Source: Burkholderia stabilis
GTDB taxonomy: Bacteria; Pseudomonadota; Gammaproteobacteria; Burkholderiales; Burkholderiaceae
Assembly (NCBI RefSeq): GCF_001742165.1
Contig: NZ_CP016442.1
Coordinates: 744,001-808,000, forward strand
Direction of reading: 5' to 3'
DNA length: 64,000 nt
Part shown: positions 1 through 8,315 of the stretch, one piece after another
Numbering within the stretch: the first letter of the stretch is position 1
Layout of the letters: every line of letters begins with the position of its first letter
Notes under the pieces: model-generated
Seen by the model: the letters and a program-made list of their open reading frames with translations, nothing else
Told to the model about the DNA's origin: nothing
Database searches by the model: none
Translations under genes and position numbers: made by a program

Positions 1-1001
1 AGCGTCACGCCCTTCACCGCCGGGCCCGGATAGAAGTAACCGTCGTCGTAGGTCATCGCCTGCTGAGCCGGTTCGAGCAGGAAGTTCATCAGCTTGAACA
101 GCACGTCGAGCTTGTCCTTCGGCACGCCTTTCGGGATCACCATGTAGTGCGCGTCGTTGACCCACGTCATGTTGTCGAACGCCTGGACCTTGAACTCGGC
201 CGGCACGATGCCGAGCGCGCGCGGGTTGAGATCCCAGCCGGTGACGGTCACGGTCATGTCGCGCGTGCCTTCGCCGAGCTCCTTCATCACCGCCGACGTG
301 CCGCCCGGGTAGTACGGCACGCAGTCGTTCAACGCCTTCAGGAACGCCCAGGTTTTATCCCAGCCGTTGATCGGGTCCTGCGGGTTCTTGTCGCCGAGCA
401 CGTACGGCAGCCCCATCAGGAACGTGCGGCCGGGGCCCGAGTTCGCCGGGCGCGCATAGATCAGCTTGTTCGGGTGCGCCTTGCACCACGCGAGCAGCTG
501 GTCGGGCGTCTTCGGCGGATCGGCGACCTTCGCCGGGTTGTATTCGAGCAGCGGTCCGGCCGGCATGTACGCGACTTCGAGGCCGAAGCCCTGTGCGAGA
601 TCCTGCATCTTGCGCGGGCCGGGCGCGTACTTGTCGAGCACGCCGGGGAGCGCGGCCGCGTTGTCGGGCAGGAGTTTCTGCCACAGGTTCTGTTCGATGC
701 CGGCGGCCAGCGCGTCGGTGCCGGTCAGTACGAGGTCGATATCCGAGCGGCCTGCCGCCTGCATCGCCTTGATCTTGCCCGGCAACTGCGGCGCGGGCGC
801 ATTCGTGAACGTGACGTTCGACACGAGGTTCGGATTCTTTTCCTTGAACGCTTCGATGGCCTTCTGCGTGAGCTGCAGGTTGCCCGCGACGTCGACGATG
901 TTCAGCGACACCGGCGCGGCAACGGCCGCTGCGGCGGACAGCGTGACGCCCAGCGCGAGTGCGGTTCGGCGGACCCGGCGCGCGATCGTGGTTGTGTTCA
1001 T
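1..1001 (-). CDS. ABC transporter extracellular solute-binding protein (partial, C-terminus outside window)
   Basis: This is a periplasmic solute-binding protein of the bacterial extracellular family 1, the class that feeds spermidine/putrescine- or iron-type ABC importers. It starts at the ATG complementary to 999-1001, with an AGGAGAC ribosome binding site just upstream. The N-terminus is a typical signal peptide: MNTTTIARRVRR followed by an alanine/leucine-rich stretch ending near AAAAVAAP. The mature part begins LNIVDVAGN and later contains FEAYMPAGP-like and GTSAVMKELGEG segments that fit the two-lobe fold. The gene runs off the left edge, so about 333 residues are visible and the end is missing. 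The permease and ATPase genes would lie to the left of the window. The substrate cannot be told from this part. Confidence 0.85.
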   Translation of the reverse strand, partial: MNTTTIARRVRRTALALGVTLSAAAAVAAPVSLNIVDVAGNLQLTQKAIEAFKEKNPNLVSNVTFTNAPAPQLPGKIKAMQAAGRSDIDLVLTGTDALAAGIEQNLWQKLLPDNAAALPGVLDKYAPGPRKMQDLAQGFGLEVAYMPAGPLLEYNPAKVADPPKTPDQLLAWCKAHPNKLIYARPANSGPGRTFLMGLPYVLGDKNPQDPINGWDKTWAFLKALNDCVPYYPGGTSAVMKELGEGTRDMTVTVTGWDLNPRALGIVPAEFKVQAFDNMTWVNDAHYMVIPKGVPKDKLDVLFKLMNFLLEPAQQAMTYDDGYFYPGPAVKGVT

Positions 1002-1341
1002 GTCTCCTCACTTCGGTCGGTGGATGGGACCTTTCTTTTCAGGAAATCATGACGGCGTTATACGATGTCGGTCAACAAAAAACCATGGCGCGTGGGGCGG
1101 GACTTTCCCTGACAAAAACCCTTCACGTGATGGCGTGATTCAAAAAGCGAAACGAATTTCGGGGATTGTTGCAGCACGAGAAGTGACGTGTGCTAAGACA
1201 TCGTATGTCGATGGGCGCACAATGAAGTCGGTGTGCCGAGCAGTTGCACCCCGCGTATTTCGCAGGATGAATTCAACGCCAGCCGAGTGATCGATGGGCA
1301 GTTGCCGAGGAGGCAGGGAATTGATCCGGTGGAGCGGGCTT
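1002..1341. other. intergenic stretch without a supported gene
   Basis: About 340 bases lie between the solute-binding protein start and the end of the Doc gene. The only open frames here are short and lack family features or a good ribosome binding site. The left part, near 1002-1100, should hold the promoter of the leftward transporter gene, but no confident -35/-10 pair was found. Confidence 0.5.
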
Positions 1342-1728
1342 TCAGCGGGATAGCGACAATTCCCAGATCGCACTGAAATACTCGGCCAGTTCTTCACTCG
1401 TTACGCTGCCATCCGCAACGTCGACCATGAGGTCTTCGAGATCGGCGAGGCGAGGAATCGAGATACCCTGCCGTTCCATATACGTTAATGCGCAAGTAAG
1501 GCCGGTGCGCTTGTTTGCATCATTGAACACATGCCCGCGCGCGATCGCGGTGGCATAAGTCGCGGCGATGCCGAACACGTCATCGAGACCTGCGTAATGG
1601 GCATGATTTTCGACTCGGTGCAGGGCGGCTTCGACACCGCCCCGACCAGCATGCGCGAATCCACCGAGACCGCCGAGATCCCGGATGATCTCGTCGTGGA
1701 TCGTGATGACATAGTCGAGATCCAGCAA
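1342..1728 (-). CDS. doc: Doc-family (Fic fold) toxin, death-on-curing type
   Basis: A 128-residue protein with the Fic/Doc signature HVFNDANKRTG at about residues 66-76, which matches HxFx(D/N)ANKR. Doc proteins of this length phosphorylate elongation factor Tu and stop translation. The start is a TTG at 1728. The only upstream in-frame codons before a stop are not start codons, and the TTG begins one base after the stop of the small upstream gene at 1730-1903, so translation is probably coupled. That layout (antitoxin first, toxin second, near overlap) is typical of phd-doc modules. All residues of the Fic motif are present, so the toxin is likely active. The partner is not a recognisable Phd. 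Confidence 0.85.
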   Translation of the reverse strand: MLDLDYVITIHDEIIRDLGGLGGFAHAGRGGVEAALHRVENHAHYAGLDDVFGIAATYATAIARGHVFNDANKRTGLTCALTYMERQGISIPRLADLEDLMVDVADGSVTSEELAEYFSAIWELSLSR

Positions 1729-1729
1729 A

Positions 1730-1903
1730 TCAGCGATCCTTCAACGCGATCAGTACGTCCCGATGCTCGGAAATGACTTTTCGTGCTGCGCGAAGTACGT
1801 CGCCTTTCTCGGTTTCTGTCGAAGCCTTGACCTCCGTCGTGGGACGAATGATCGTGCGGGGTTTCAACTCGACCCCGTACAGCACCTTTCTTTTGGGAGC
1901 CAT
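1730..1903 (-). CDS. small protein, candidate antitoxin for Doc
   Basis: A 57-residue reading frame (MAPKRKVLYGVELKP... ending LIALKDR) directly upstream of doc, with the GGAAGG ribosome binding site 7 bases before its ATG. It is basic at the N-terminus and has a charged, probably helical C-terminal half (about residues 30-57). I do not recognise a Phd/YefM DNA-binding domain in it, and it is shorter than classic Phd (about 73 residues). Its antitoxin role is inferred only from position and one-base spacing to doc. No other function is suggested by the sequence. Confidence 0.6.
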   Translation of the reverse strand: MAPKRKVLYGVELKPRTIIRPTTEVKASTETEKGDVLRAARKVISEHRDVLIALKDR

Positions 1904-2037
1904 GGCAGCCTTCCGCTAAAAAAACTATGAAAATCAGCCGTTTATCGCGCATTCCCGCGACGCGGCCACGTTGTCGATAATCATAGCACTCGACAGATTG
2001 CCGAAGGAGTTCCGAGGCCGGCCAAGATGTCGGAGTG

Positions 2038-2631
2038 TCAATCCGTCAAGCCGGAATGACTTTCTCCGAGCGCCGCCACTTCCCCGATCAGCCGTTCCGC
2101 GTCATGCCATTCGCCATACCCGGACGCCGGGTTCAGGTGCCCGACCTCGCCGAGATCGACGAGTTTGCTGCCCCACCCCACCGCCAGCGCCTCGGCACGC
2201 TCGAAGCGCGCGAGCGGATCGTTGCGGCTCGCGGCGACGATGCTCGGGAACGGCAGCCGCTCGGTCGGCACGGGCGTCCAGCCGTGCGCGTCGATCGCAT
2301 CGGGCGTCGGATAGCCGTCGGGCATCGGCGCATCGAGATCGGCGGGCGCCGCGAGCAGCGCGCCGTGGATCGCGCGCGTGGCCTGCCGCGCCCAATGCAC
2401 GGCGATCATCACGCCCGCGCTGTGCGCCACGAGGATCACCGGGCCGTCGATCGCGGCCAGCGCCGCGTCGAGTGCCGCGACGCGCGCGGCGCGGCTCAGT
2501 TTGTCGGCTTCGAGCGGTGCGACGGAGCGCGCATTCGGCAGGCGTCGTTCGAGGTGCGTCTGCCAGTGGTCTTCGACGTGATCGCGCAAGCCGGGCACGA
2601 TCAGGATGGTGGGCGTGGTCGCCAGGGTCAT
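2038..2631 (-). CDS. RBBP9/YdeN-family alpha/beta hydrolase
   Basis: A 197-residue serine hydrolase. The ATG is at 2631 (MTLATTPTILIVPGLRDH) with a purine-rich GGAGGC upstream, and an open frame continues further upstream but is only the shadow of the MFS gene. The start matches the family's short beta strand followed by GLRDHVEDHWQTHLE. The nucleophile elbow is AHSAG near residue 70, and the late GHLN supplies the catalytic histidine. RBBP9/YdeN proteins are small intracellular esterases of unclear substrate. It begins 17 bases after the MFS gene stop, so the two are probably cotranscribed. Confidence 0.85.
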   Translation of the reverse strand: MTLATTPTILIVPGLRDHVEDHWQTHLERRLPNARSVAPLEADKLSRAARVAALDAALAAIDGPVILVAHSAGVMIAVHWARQATRAIHGALLAAPADLDAPMPDGYPTPDAIDAHGWTPVPTERLPFPSIVAASRNDPLARFERAEALAVGWGSKLVDLGEVGHLNPASGYGEWHDAERLIGEVAALGESHSGLTD

Positions 2632-2648
2632 GCAGCCTCCGGGAGGGT

Positions 2649-3977
2649 TCAGGAAAAGTGTGTCGCGCGCCGTTCGCGTTCGACGCGCGCGAGATCGGCC
2701 GCATAGCTTGCGCGTCCGATCGCGAGCAGCACGGCGGCCGCGAGCGGCACGACGGGAATCCATTGCAGTGCGCCGACGAGCCCGGCGCGATCGGCGACCC
2801 ACCCCGTCAGCAGCGGGCCTGGCGCCATGCCGAGCAGGTTGTTGGCGAGCGTGAGCGTCGCGAACGCCGACGCGTGGATCGCGGCCGGCGTCAGGTTCGC
2901 GACCATCGCGCCCGATGCGCCGGATGCGCCCGCGCCGACCAGCATGCCCGCGCAGATCAACGCGAGCTGCAGCGGCCCGGGCGGCAGCCGGAACGCGACC
3001 GCGAGGCAGACGCCCGTGACCACGCAATACGCGATCGCGGTCAGCCATTTGCGCGAGCCGTCGGCCCGGCCGACGCGGTCGGTCAAGACACCGCAGCCGA
3101 CCATCCCGACGCCCGACAGCAGCACGAAGCCGGCGGCAAGCACGGCGGCGCGGTCGGGCGCCATCGCGTAGTAGCGGTTCAGGTAGCTCGGCAGCCACGC
3201 GAACAGTGCGCCGGGCACGAACAGGTGCAGCCCGCTGCCGATATAGGCGCATACCACCGAGCGCGACGCGAACAGTCCCGACATCAGCGCGCGCACGCTG
3301 CCGCGCAGGTCGCGCGGCGCACCGGCGGCGCGCCGGCACGGTTCGACGCGGCATGCCTCGAGTCGCCGTTCGGTGACCACGCAGCGATACGCGACGAGCA
3401 GCACGATGCCGAGCGCGGCCATCACGCCGAACGACCAGCGCCAGCCGAGATGCGCGCCGACCAAGCCGCCGAGCGCCATCCCGAACACGGAGCCGAAGGC
3501 GCCGCCGGCCATGAACGCGCCGGTCAGCGTCGCGCGCAGCCGCGCCGGAAAGATGCTGAGGATCAGCGCGACGCCGACGCTGCCGTACGCGGCTTCGCCG
3601 AGCCCGACGAGGCCGCGCGACACGAGCATTTCGGCGGAGTTGGTCGACAGCGCGCAGCCGAGCGTCGCGACGCTCCACAACGCGGCCATCAGTACGATGC
3701 TGCGCACGCGTCCGAAGCGGTCGGCGAGCACCGACAGCGGAAACGTCAGCAGCCCGACCAGCAGCGCGACGACCCCGCTCAACGAACCGAGCTGCGTGTC
3801 CGACAGCCCCCACGCGTGCTTGAGCAGCGGAAACACGGCGTTGAGCACCTGCCGCGACATGTAGTCCGACAGCAATAGCCCGACGGTCAGCCCGAACACG
3901 AGCCACGCATACGCGGGCGCGCGCCGCTCGGTGGCCGCCCGATCCTGCAGCGACGGCTCGACATGATGAATCAACAT
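2649..3977 (-). CDS. MFS transporter
   Basis: A 442-residue major facilitator with about 12 hydrophobic segments. The start chosen is ATG 3977 (MLIHHVEPSLQDRAATERR), with GGAGGAGAC upstream; a longer open frame is an overlap artefact with the BKACE gene. The cytoplasmic loop between helices 2 and 3 reads VLADRFGRVRS, the MFS signature, and the matching loop in the second half is LTDRVGRADGS. The gene is downstream of the BKACE and TauD-like genes in the same direction, so it may import the compound they degrade. Substrate is unknown; it looks closest to metabolite/H+ symporters. Confidence 0.85.
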   Translation of the reverse strand: MLIHHVEPSLQDRAATERRAPAYAWLVFGLTVGLLLSDYMSRQVLNAVFPLLKHAWGLSDTQLGSLSGVVALLVGLLTFPLSVLADRFGRVRSIVLMAALWSVATLGCALSTNSAEMLVSRGLVGLGEAAYGSVGVALILSIFPARLRATLTGAFMAGGAFGSVFGMALGGLVGAHLGWRWSFGVMAALGIVLLVAYRCVVTERRLEACRVEPCRRAAGAPRDLRGSVRALMSGLFASRSVVCAYIGSGLHLFVPGALFAWLPSYLNRYYAMAPDRAAVLAAGFVLLSGVGMVGCGVLTDRVGRADGSRKWLTAIAYCVVTGVCLAVAFRLPPGPLQLALICAGMLVGAGASGASGAMVANLTPAAIHASAFATLTLANNLLGMAPGPLLTGWVADRAGLVGALQWIPVVPLAAAVLLAIGRASYAADLARVERERRATHFS

Positions 3978-4138
3978 GCGTGTCTCCTCCGGCACCGGGG
4001 CGGCAACGCGCCGGCGCGGCTTGCGCGGCCCCGCTCCGTCGACCGGAGTCCGCCCTGCGTCACGCGCAGGGGGGGTGCCGCGCCACAACGATCGGCGGGC
4101 GGCGGCCGCGATGGCGGGCCGCCCGGCTGCGCGACGCG

Positions 4139-5194
4139 TCAGGCCGCGCGCAGCGGCACGCTCACCTGGCCCTGCCGGCGGTTCGGCGCCATCCCGAGCT
4201 GCGCGAGCGTTTCGTCGACGCCGTCGTACTGCACGCCGATCCGGTAGATCGCCTTCGCCTCCTTGCCGGTCGCGATGTCGCGGCCGAGTTCGCGTGCGAT
4301 CCGTGCGCACTGCTCGACCTGCTGCACCGACGTCATCCGGTTGCCCTTCTGGTCGATGATCGTGTCCTCGATCCCGCAGCGCGGATGCAGGCCCAGCGCC
4401 ATCGCGACCGTGTTGATCGGCAGCACGTTCTTCATCAGCGATTCGAGCGTGATGCACGCGCCGTCCGGGCAGCGCCGCACGAATTCCATGAAGTTGTACG
4501 GATTCGGGCCGTCGAAGCCGCCGCCGATACCGACCCACGTGACGTTCAGCGGGCCGCGATAGACGCCGCGGCGGATGATCCGTTCGAGCGTTTCGAGCGC
4601 GTGCATGCCGGTGAGCTGGAAATGCGGCTGGATGCCGGCCGCCTGCAGCCGGCGCAGGTGCTCGTCGACCCAGCCGGGGCCGGCCGGCACGGTCATCTCG
4701 CGGTATGCGTCCCACAGCGCGGTTTCGTTCAGCGACGTGCCGGCGATGTCCTTGCGGTTCATCAGCTCGGTGATGTTCATCTGCACGGTGTTGATCGCGA
4801 CCGTCACCTGGTCGGGCTTCGGCGTCAGCTCGGCGAGCATGTGGCGCGTGTCGTCCGACAGCCACTTCGCTTCCGCGCCGTCGCCTTCCGGCGCGAACGA
4901 GATCGAGCCGCCGACCTGCAGGATCATGTCGGGCACGGCTTCCCGCAGCCGGCCGAGCAGTTCGTTGAATTTCGACAGCCGCTTGCTGCCCTTGCCGTCG
5001 AGCTCGCGCACATGCAGGTGCAGCACCGTCGCGCCCGCGTTGTAGCAGTCGACGGCCTTCTGCACGTGCTCGTCCATCGTCACCGGAATGTCTTCCGGAA
5101 AATCGGCGGGCATCCATTCGGGGCCGTACGGCGCGACCGTGATGACCACCTTGTCCTGGTTTTCCGGGTGCAGCGAATCGTCGAGAAATTGCAT
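4139..5194 (-). CDS. BKACE family (DUF849) beta-keto acid cleavage enzyme
   Basis: A 351-residue TIM-barrel protein of the DUF849/BKACE family. These enzymes condense a beta-keto acid with acetyl-CoA and release acetoacetate plus a new CoA ester, using a divalent metal bound by an HxH pair. Visible signatures are KVVITVAPYG near the N-terminus, the metal-binding LHLHVRE at about residues 58-64, QVGGSISFAPEGDGAEAKW, and a late NVTWVGIGGG segment. Length is somewhat above the usual 270-310 because of the N-terminal arm. It sits between the MFS transporter and a TauD-type dioxygenase, which suggests a short catabolic pathway. The actual substrate cannot be read from the sequence; 3-dehydrocarnitine cleavage is one known member activity. 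Confidence 0.88.
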   Translation of the reverse strand: MQFLDDSLHPENQDKVVITVAPYGPEWMPADFPEDIPVTMDEHVQKAVDCYNAGATVLHLHVRELDGKGSKRLSKFNELLGRLREAVPDMILQVGGSISFAPEGDGAEAKWLSDDTRHMLAELTPKPDQVTVAINTVQMNITELMNRKDIAGTSLNETALWDAYREMTVPAGPGWVDEHLRRLQAAGIQPHFQLTGMHALETLERIIRRGVYRGPLNVTWVGIGGGFDGPNPYNFMEFVRRCPDGACITLESLMKNVLPINTVAMALGLHPRCGIEDTIIDQKGNRMTSVQQVEQCARIARELGRDIATGKEAKAIYRIGVQYDGVDETLAQLGMAPNRRQGQVSVPLRAA

Positions 5195-5312
5195 GTCGTC
5201 CTCCAGTGGGAATCGTTGTATTCGGGCGTACGGGCGTGCGTATCCCTTCGTGCCGGGCGGCGGGCCCGGCGCGTGGTGCTTGGGTTGCGGATCGGTTACG
5301 GTGTGGCGGCGC

Positions 5313-6161
5313 TCAGAACGGCACGTCGCCGACGATGCCCGCGCGCTCCATCTTGCGCACGCACGGCGGATAGTCCATCACCGCGTAATGCTGGGTGCTG
5401 CGGTTGTCCCAGATCGCGACGCTGTTCTTCTTCCAGCGCCAGCGCACCTGGTATTCGGGGATGGTGGCCTGGCTGATCAGGTACTGCAGCAACTGGCCGG
5501 CGCCGGGGTTCGCGTCCTGCCCGAAGCGCACGCGCCCGGGCGTGTGGAAGTTCGTGAAATGCGTCGCGAACGCATTCACGTACAGCACCTTCTCGCCCGT
5601 TTCCGGATGCGTGCGCACGACCGGATGCTCGGCGTCCGGAAACTGCGCCTTCAGCGCGAGGCGCTTGTCGATCGGCATCGCCGCGCCGAAGCTCGCCTCG
5701 ATGCTGTGGCGCGCGCGCAGGTCGTCGATCTGCTGCTTCACGTGTTCCGGCAGGTTCTCGTATGCGAGCACCATGTTCGCCCACATCGTGTCGCCCCCAA
5801 CCGGCGGACCCTCGATGCAGCGCAGTACACAGCCGAACGGCGGCGCCACGCGCCAGCTCGCATCGCTGTGCCACGCATTCTCGTAGCGGTCGTTCGGCTG
5901 GTCGGGCGACTTGTAGATCCGCACGAGCCCCGGGTGCTCGGGATCGCTGCCGACGACCGGATGATCCTCGAGTTCGCCGAAGCGCCGCGCGAACGCGACA
6001 TGCTCGGCGCGCGTGATGTCCTGGTCGCGCAGGAACAGCACGCGATGCCGGAGCAACTGCGCGCGGATCTCGGCGAACAGGCCGTCGTCGTGCACGGCGT
6101 CGGCGAGGCTCACATCCAGCAGTTCCGCGCCGATCGCGCAGGTCAGGGGTTCGACTCGCAT
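5313..6161 (-). CDS. TauD/TfdA-family Fe(II)/2-oxoglutarate dioxygenase
   Basis: A 282-residue non-haem iron dioxygenase. The facial triad is recognisable as HSD at residues 98-100 in NAWHSDASW and a distal histidine in NRSTQHYAV near the C-terminus. A 2-oxoglutarate-binding Arg is expected shortly after (PPCVRKMERA). The start is ATG 6161 (MRVEPLTCAIGAEL) with GAGGAGAC upstream, 10 bases past the end of the quinone oxidoreductase gene, so the genes form an operon. TauD-type enzymes hydroxylate sulfonates, phenoxyacetates or carnitine-like acids. Neighbours give no sulfonate transporter, so taurine is not assumed. Confidence 0.87.
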   Translation of the reverse strand: MRVEPLTCAIGAELLDVSLADAVHDDGLFAEIRAQLLRHRVLFLRDQDITRAEHVAFARRFGELEDHPVVGSDPEHPGLVRIYKSPDQPNDRYENAWHSDASWRVAPPFGCVLRCIEGPPVGGDTMWANMVLAYENLPEHVKQQIDDLRARHSIEASFGAAMPIDKRLALKAQFPDAEHPVVRTHPETGEKVLYVNAFATHFTNFHTPGRVRFGQDANPGAGQLLQYLISQATIPEYQVRWRWKKNSVAIWDNRSTQHYAVMDYPPCVRKMERAGIVGDVPF

Positions 6162-6171
6162 GCGCGTCTCC

Positions 6172-7152
6172 TCAGACGATGAACACCGACGAACCGGTCG
6201 TCTTGCGCGATTCGAGATCGCGGTGTGCCTGCGCGGCGTCCTGCAGCGCATAACGCTGGTTGATCTCGATCCGGATGCGGCCGGCGGCGACGTGCGCGAA
6301 CAGCTCGCCGGCCAGGTCGTTCTTCTCGGCGGGATCGGCGATGTAGTCGGCCAGCGCCGGGCGCGTCAGGTACAGCGAGCCCTTCATCGCGAGGCGCTGC
6401 GGATCGAACGGCGGGATCGGGCCCGACGCGGTGCCGACGCACACCATCAGCCCGCGCCGCTTCAGCGAATCGAGCGAGCCTTCGAAGGTGTCCTTGCCGA
6501 CGCTGTCGAACACGACGTCGACGCCCGCGCCGTCGGTCAGTTCGCGCACGCGTTTCGCGACGTCCTCCCGGCTGTAGTCGATCGTATGGTCGCAGCCGTG
6601 CGCGCGGGCGATCTCGGCCTTGCGCTCGCTGGATACGGTGCCGATCACCGTGAGCCCGAGCAACTTCGCCCACTGCGACACGATCAGCCCGACACCGCCG
6701 GCGGCCGCATGCAGCAGCAGCGTGTCGCCCGGCGCGAACGCGTGGATGCGGCGCAGCAGGTAGGCCGAGGTCAGCCCGCGCATCGTCATCGCCGCGGCGG
6801 TGTCGCACGCGATGCCGGCCGGCAGGCGCACGAGCGGCGCGGCTGCGATCAGCCGTTCGGTGCTGTATGCGCCGAGCGTGTTCAGGAAGCCGGTATAGGT
6901 CACGCGATCGCCGACGGCGACGTTCGTCACGCCGGGGCCGACGGCCTCGACCACGCCGGCCGCCTCGACGCCGATGCCGGACGGCAGCGGAACCGGATAC
7001 AGGCCGCTGCGGAAATACGTATCGGCGAAATTCAGGCCGACCGCCTCGTGCCGCAGGCGCACCTGGCCGGGGCCCGGATCGCCGACGTCGACTGCTTCCC
7101 AGCGCAGCACGTCGGGGCCGCCGGTTTCGTGGAATCGCACTGCATGTGCCAT
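6172..7152 (-). CDS. NADPH:quinone oxidoreductase (zinc-independent MDR family)
   Basis: A 326-residue QOR-type medium-chain reductase. It has the GroES-like N-terminal part (RLRHEAVGLNFADTYFRSGLY), lacks the structural-zinc cysteines, and carries the nucleotide-binding motif LLHAAAGGVG at about residues 146-155. The length matches bacterial QorA (about 324-327). Such enzymes reduce quinones or alpha,beta-unsaturated carbonyls with NADPH. It lies 10 bases upstream of the TauD-like gene and 18 bases downstream of the universal stress protein gene, all on the minus strand. Confidence 0.9.
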   Translation of the reverse strand: MAHAVRFHETGGPDVLRWEAVDVGDPGPGQVRLRHEAVGLNFADTYFRSGLYPVPLPSGIGVEAAGVVEAVGPGVTNVAVGDRVTYTGFLNTLGAYSTERLIAAAPLVRLPAGIACDTAAAMTMRGLTSAYLLRRIHAFAPGDTLLLHAAAGGVGLIVSQWAKLLGLTVIGTVSSERKAEIARAHGCDHTIDYSREDVAKRVRELTDGAGVDVVFDSVGKDTFEGSLDSLKRRGLMVCVGTASGPIPPFDPQRLAMKGSLYLTRPALADYIADPAEKNDLAGELFAHVAAGRIRIEINQRYALQDAAQAHRDLESRKTTGSSVFIV

Positions 7153-7170
7153 CTTGTTCTCCGTAGGGTG

Positions 7171-8073
7171 TCAGTCGGATGCGCGTCGCGCATCGTCGGG
7201 TTCGTTCGCGACCGGCGGCGTCGCAACTGCGCCGCCCGCCAGCAATTCGTCCAGTTCGGCCCAGTCCGCGTCGCCCAGGTAGCGCCGCGCGGCCGGGAAA
7301 ATCACGCCTTCCATCCGCCCCATCTGCTCGAACGCGCCGTGCGCATAGCGGGCGAGCGCCGTGTCGAACGCGGCCGACGGCAGCCCGTCCGAGGCGAATC
7401 GTGCGAGCGCGTCGAGCGCCTGCGCATCGCGCTGCCGCTGGCGGTCGAGTTCGTCCAGTTCGGCCGCCACGCACTCCGCCCTGACGCGCAACGCCTCGAA
7501 GAGCCGCGCTTCGGCGGCCGTGTCGAACCGTGCGTGCTGCAGCGCGGCGAGCGATGCCAGCGCGTCGTGCATTGCGGCCGGTTGCGGCTGCGTTCCGTTT
7601 GCGGCTTCGCCGAGCGCCATCAGCGCTTGCAGCAGCACGTCGACCGCGCGATGCGCATCCAGGCAGCGGGCCATCACACGCGCCTCGGCAGGCGTTCGCC
7701 GCAACGTGCACACGAGCACCGGCACGCTGCTCGTCGCAAGCAGGTGCTGCCGCCGCGCACAGGTCGCGGCATCGGCATCGTGCGGCAGCGCCGCGACGCC
7801 GATCAGGTCGCAGCCGAGTTCGCCGGCGAGCGTGCCGGGCGACGTGTCGCCGGCCGTCGCGATCGCATGCGACAAACCCTGCGCCCGCGCGGCGGCTTCC
7901 ACTTTCGCACCGTGTTCCGGCAGCCGCGCTCCGGATAAACGTGAGTCCTGCGTGGCGCCGGGCAACGCGAACGTGACCCGCGCGCCGACCGCACGCGCCA
8001 GTTCGAGCGCATGGCCGATCGCGTCGATGCCGCCGGGCGCGCCGTCGACCGTCACGAGCAGATGGCGGTACAT
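7171..8073 (-). CDS. universal stress protein fused to hemerythrin-like domain
   Basis: A 300-residue two-domain protein. Residues 1-125 form a UspA fold (MYRHLLVTVDGAPGG at the start, ATSSVPVLVCTL at the end). From about residue 130 there is an all-helical segment beginning RVMARCLDAHRAVDVLLQAL that resembles the HHE/hemerythrin four-helix bundle. Several positions that should be histidine ligands look replaced: the second-helix HH is not evident, and the last helix reads EQMGRMEGVIFP where H-x3-E is usual. The bundle may therefore have lost or changed its di-iron site. UspA normally binds ATP, but the G-x2-G-x9-G(S/T) signature is weak here. The assignment of the second domain is a pattern judgement only. 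Confidence 0.7.
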   Translation of the reverse strand: MYRHLLVTVDGAPGGIDAIGHALELARAVGARVTFALPGATQDSRLSGARLPEHGAKVEAAARAQGLSHAIATAGDTSPGTLAGELGCDLIGVAALPHDADAATCARRQHLLATSSVPVLVCTLRRTPAEARVMARCLDAHRAVDVLLQALMALGEAANGTQPQPAAMHDALASLAALQHARFDTAAEARLFEALRVRAECVAAELDELDRQRQRDAQALDALARFASDGLPSAAFDTALARYAHGAFEQMGRMEGVIFPAARRYLGDADWAELDELLAGGAVATPPVANEPDDARRASD

Positions 8074-8086
8074 CGTGCCGCTCCGC

Positions 8087-8137
8087 TTATCCGGCGGTCG
8101 GCGCGCTGCGCCGCGCGCCGGTCGATACGATCTTCAT
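8087..8137 (-). other. possible 16-codon leader ORF
   Basis: A tiny frame (MKIVSTGARRSAPTAG) starts 7 bases after an excellent GAGGAGGG ribosome binding site and ends 13 bases before the stress-protein start. It may be a leader peptide, a remnant of a longer gene, or chance. Only the strong binding site supports it. Confidence 0.25.
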
Positions 8138-8315
8138 GGGTGCCCTCCTCGTTGCTTTCGTCATGTCGTGGAACCCATGCTATCGGCGCGGCGCCGGTGC
8201 GGCCCCACTCGTCGCGGGGGGATTGACGCGCGAACGTGGTTCGACCGATCCTTCCCCCCACGCCCACCCCGGATGCTGGCCCGCACGGCACCGCCGGATT
8301 CCAACCGCTTCCCCG

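Noticed and set aside
1140..1397. 85-codon minus-strand frame downstream of doc
   Set aside because: No ribosome binding site, no family pattern, and it overlaps the end of doc. Probably chance.
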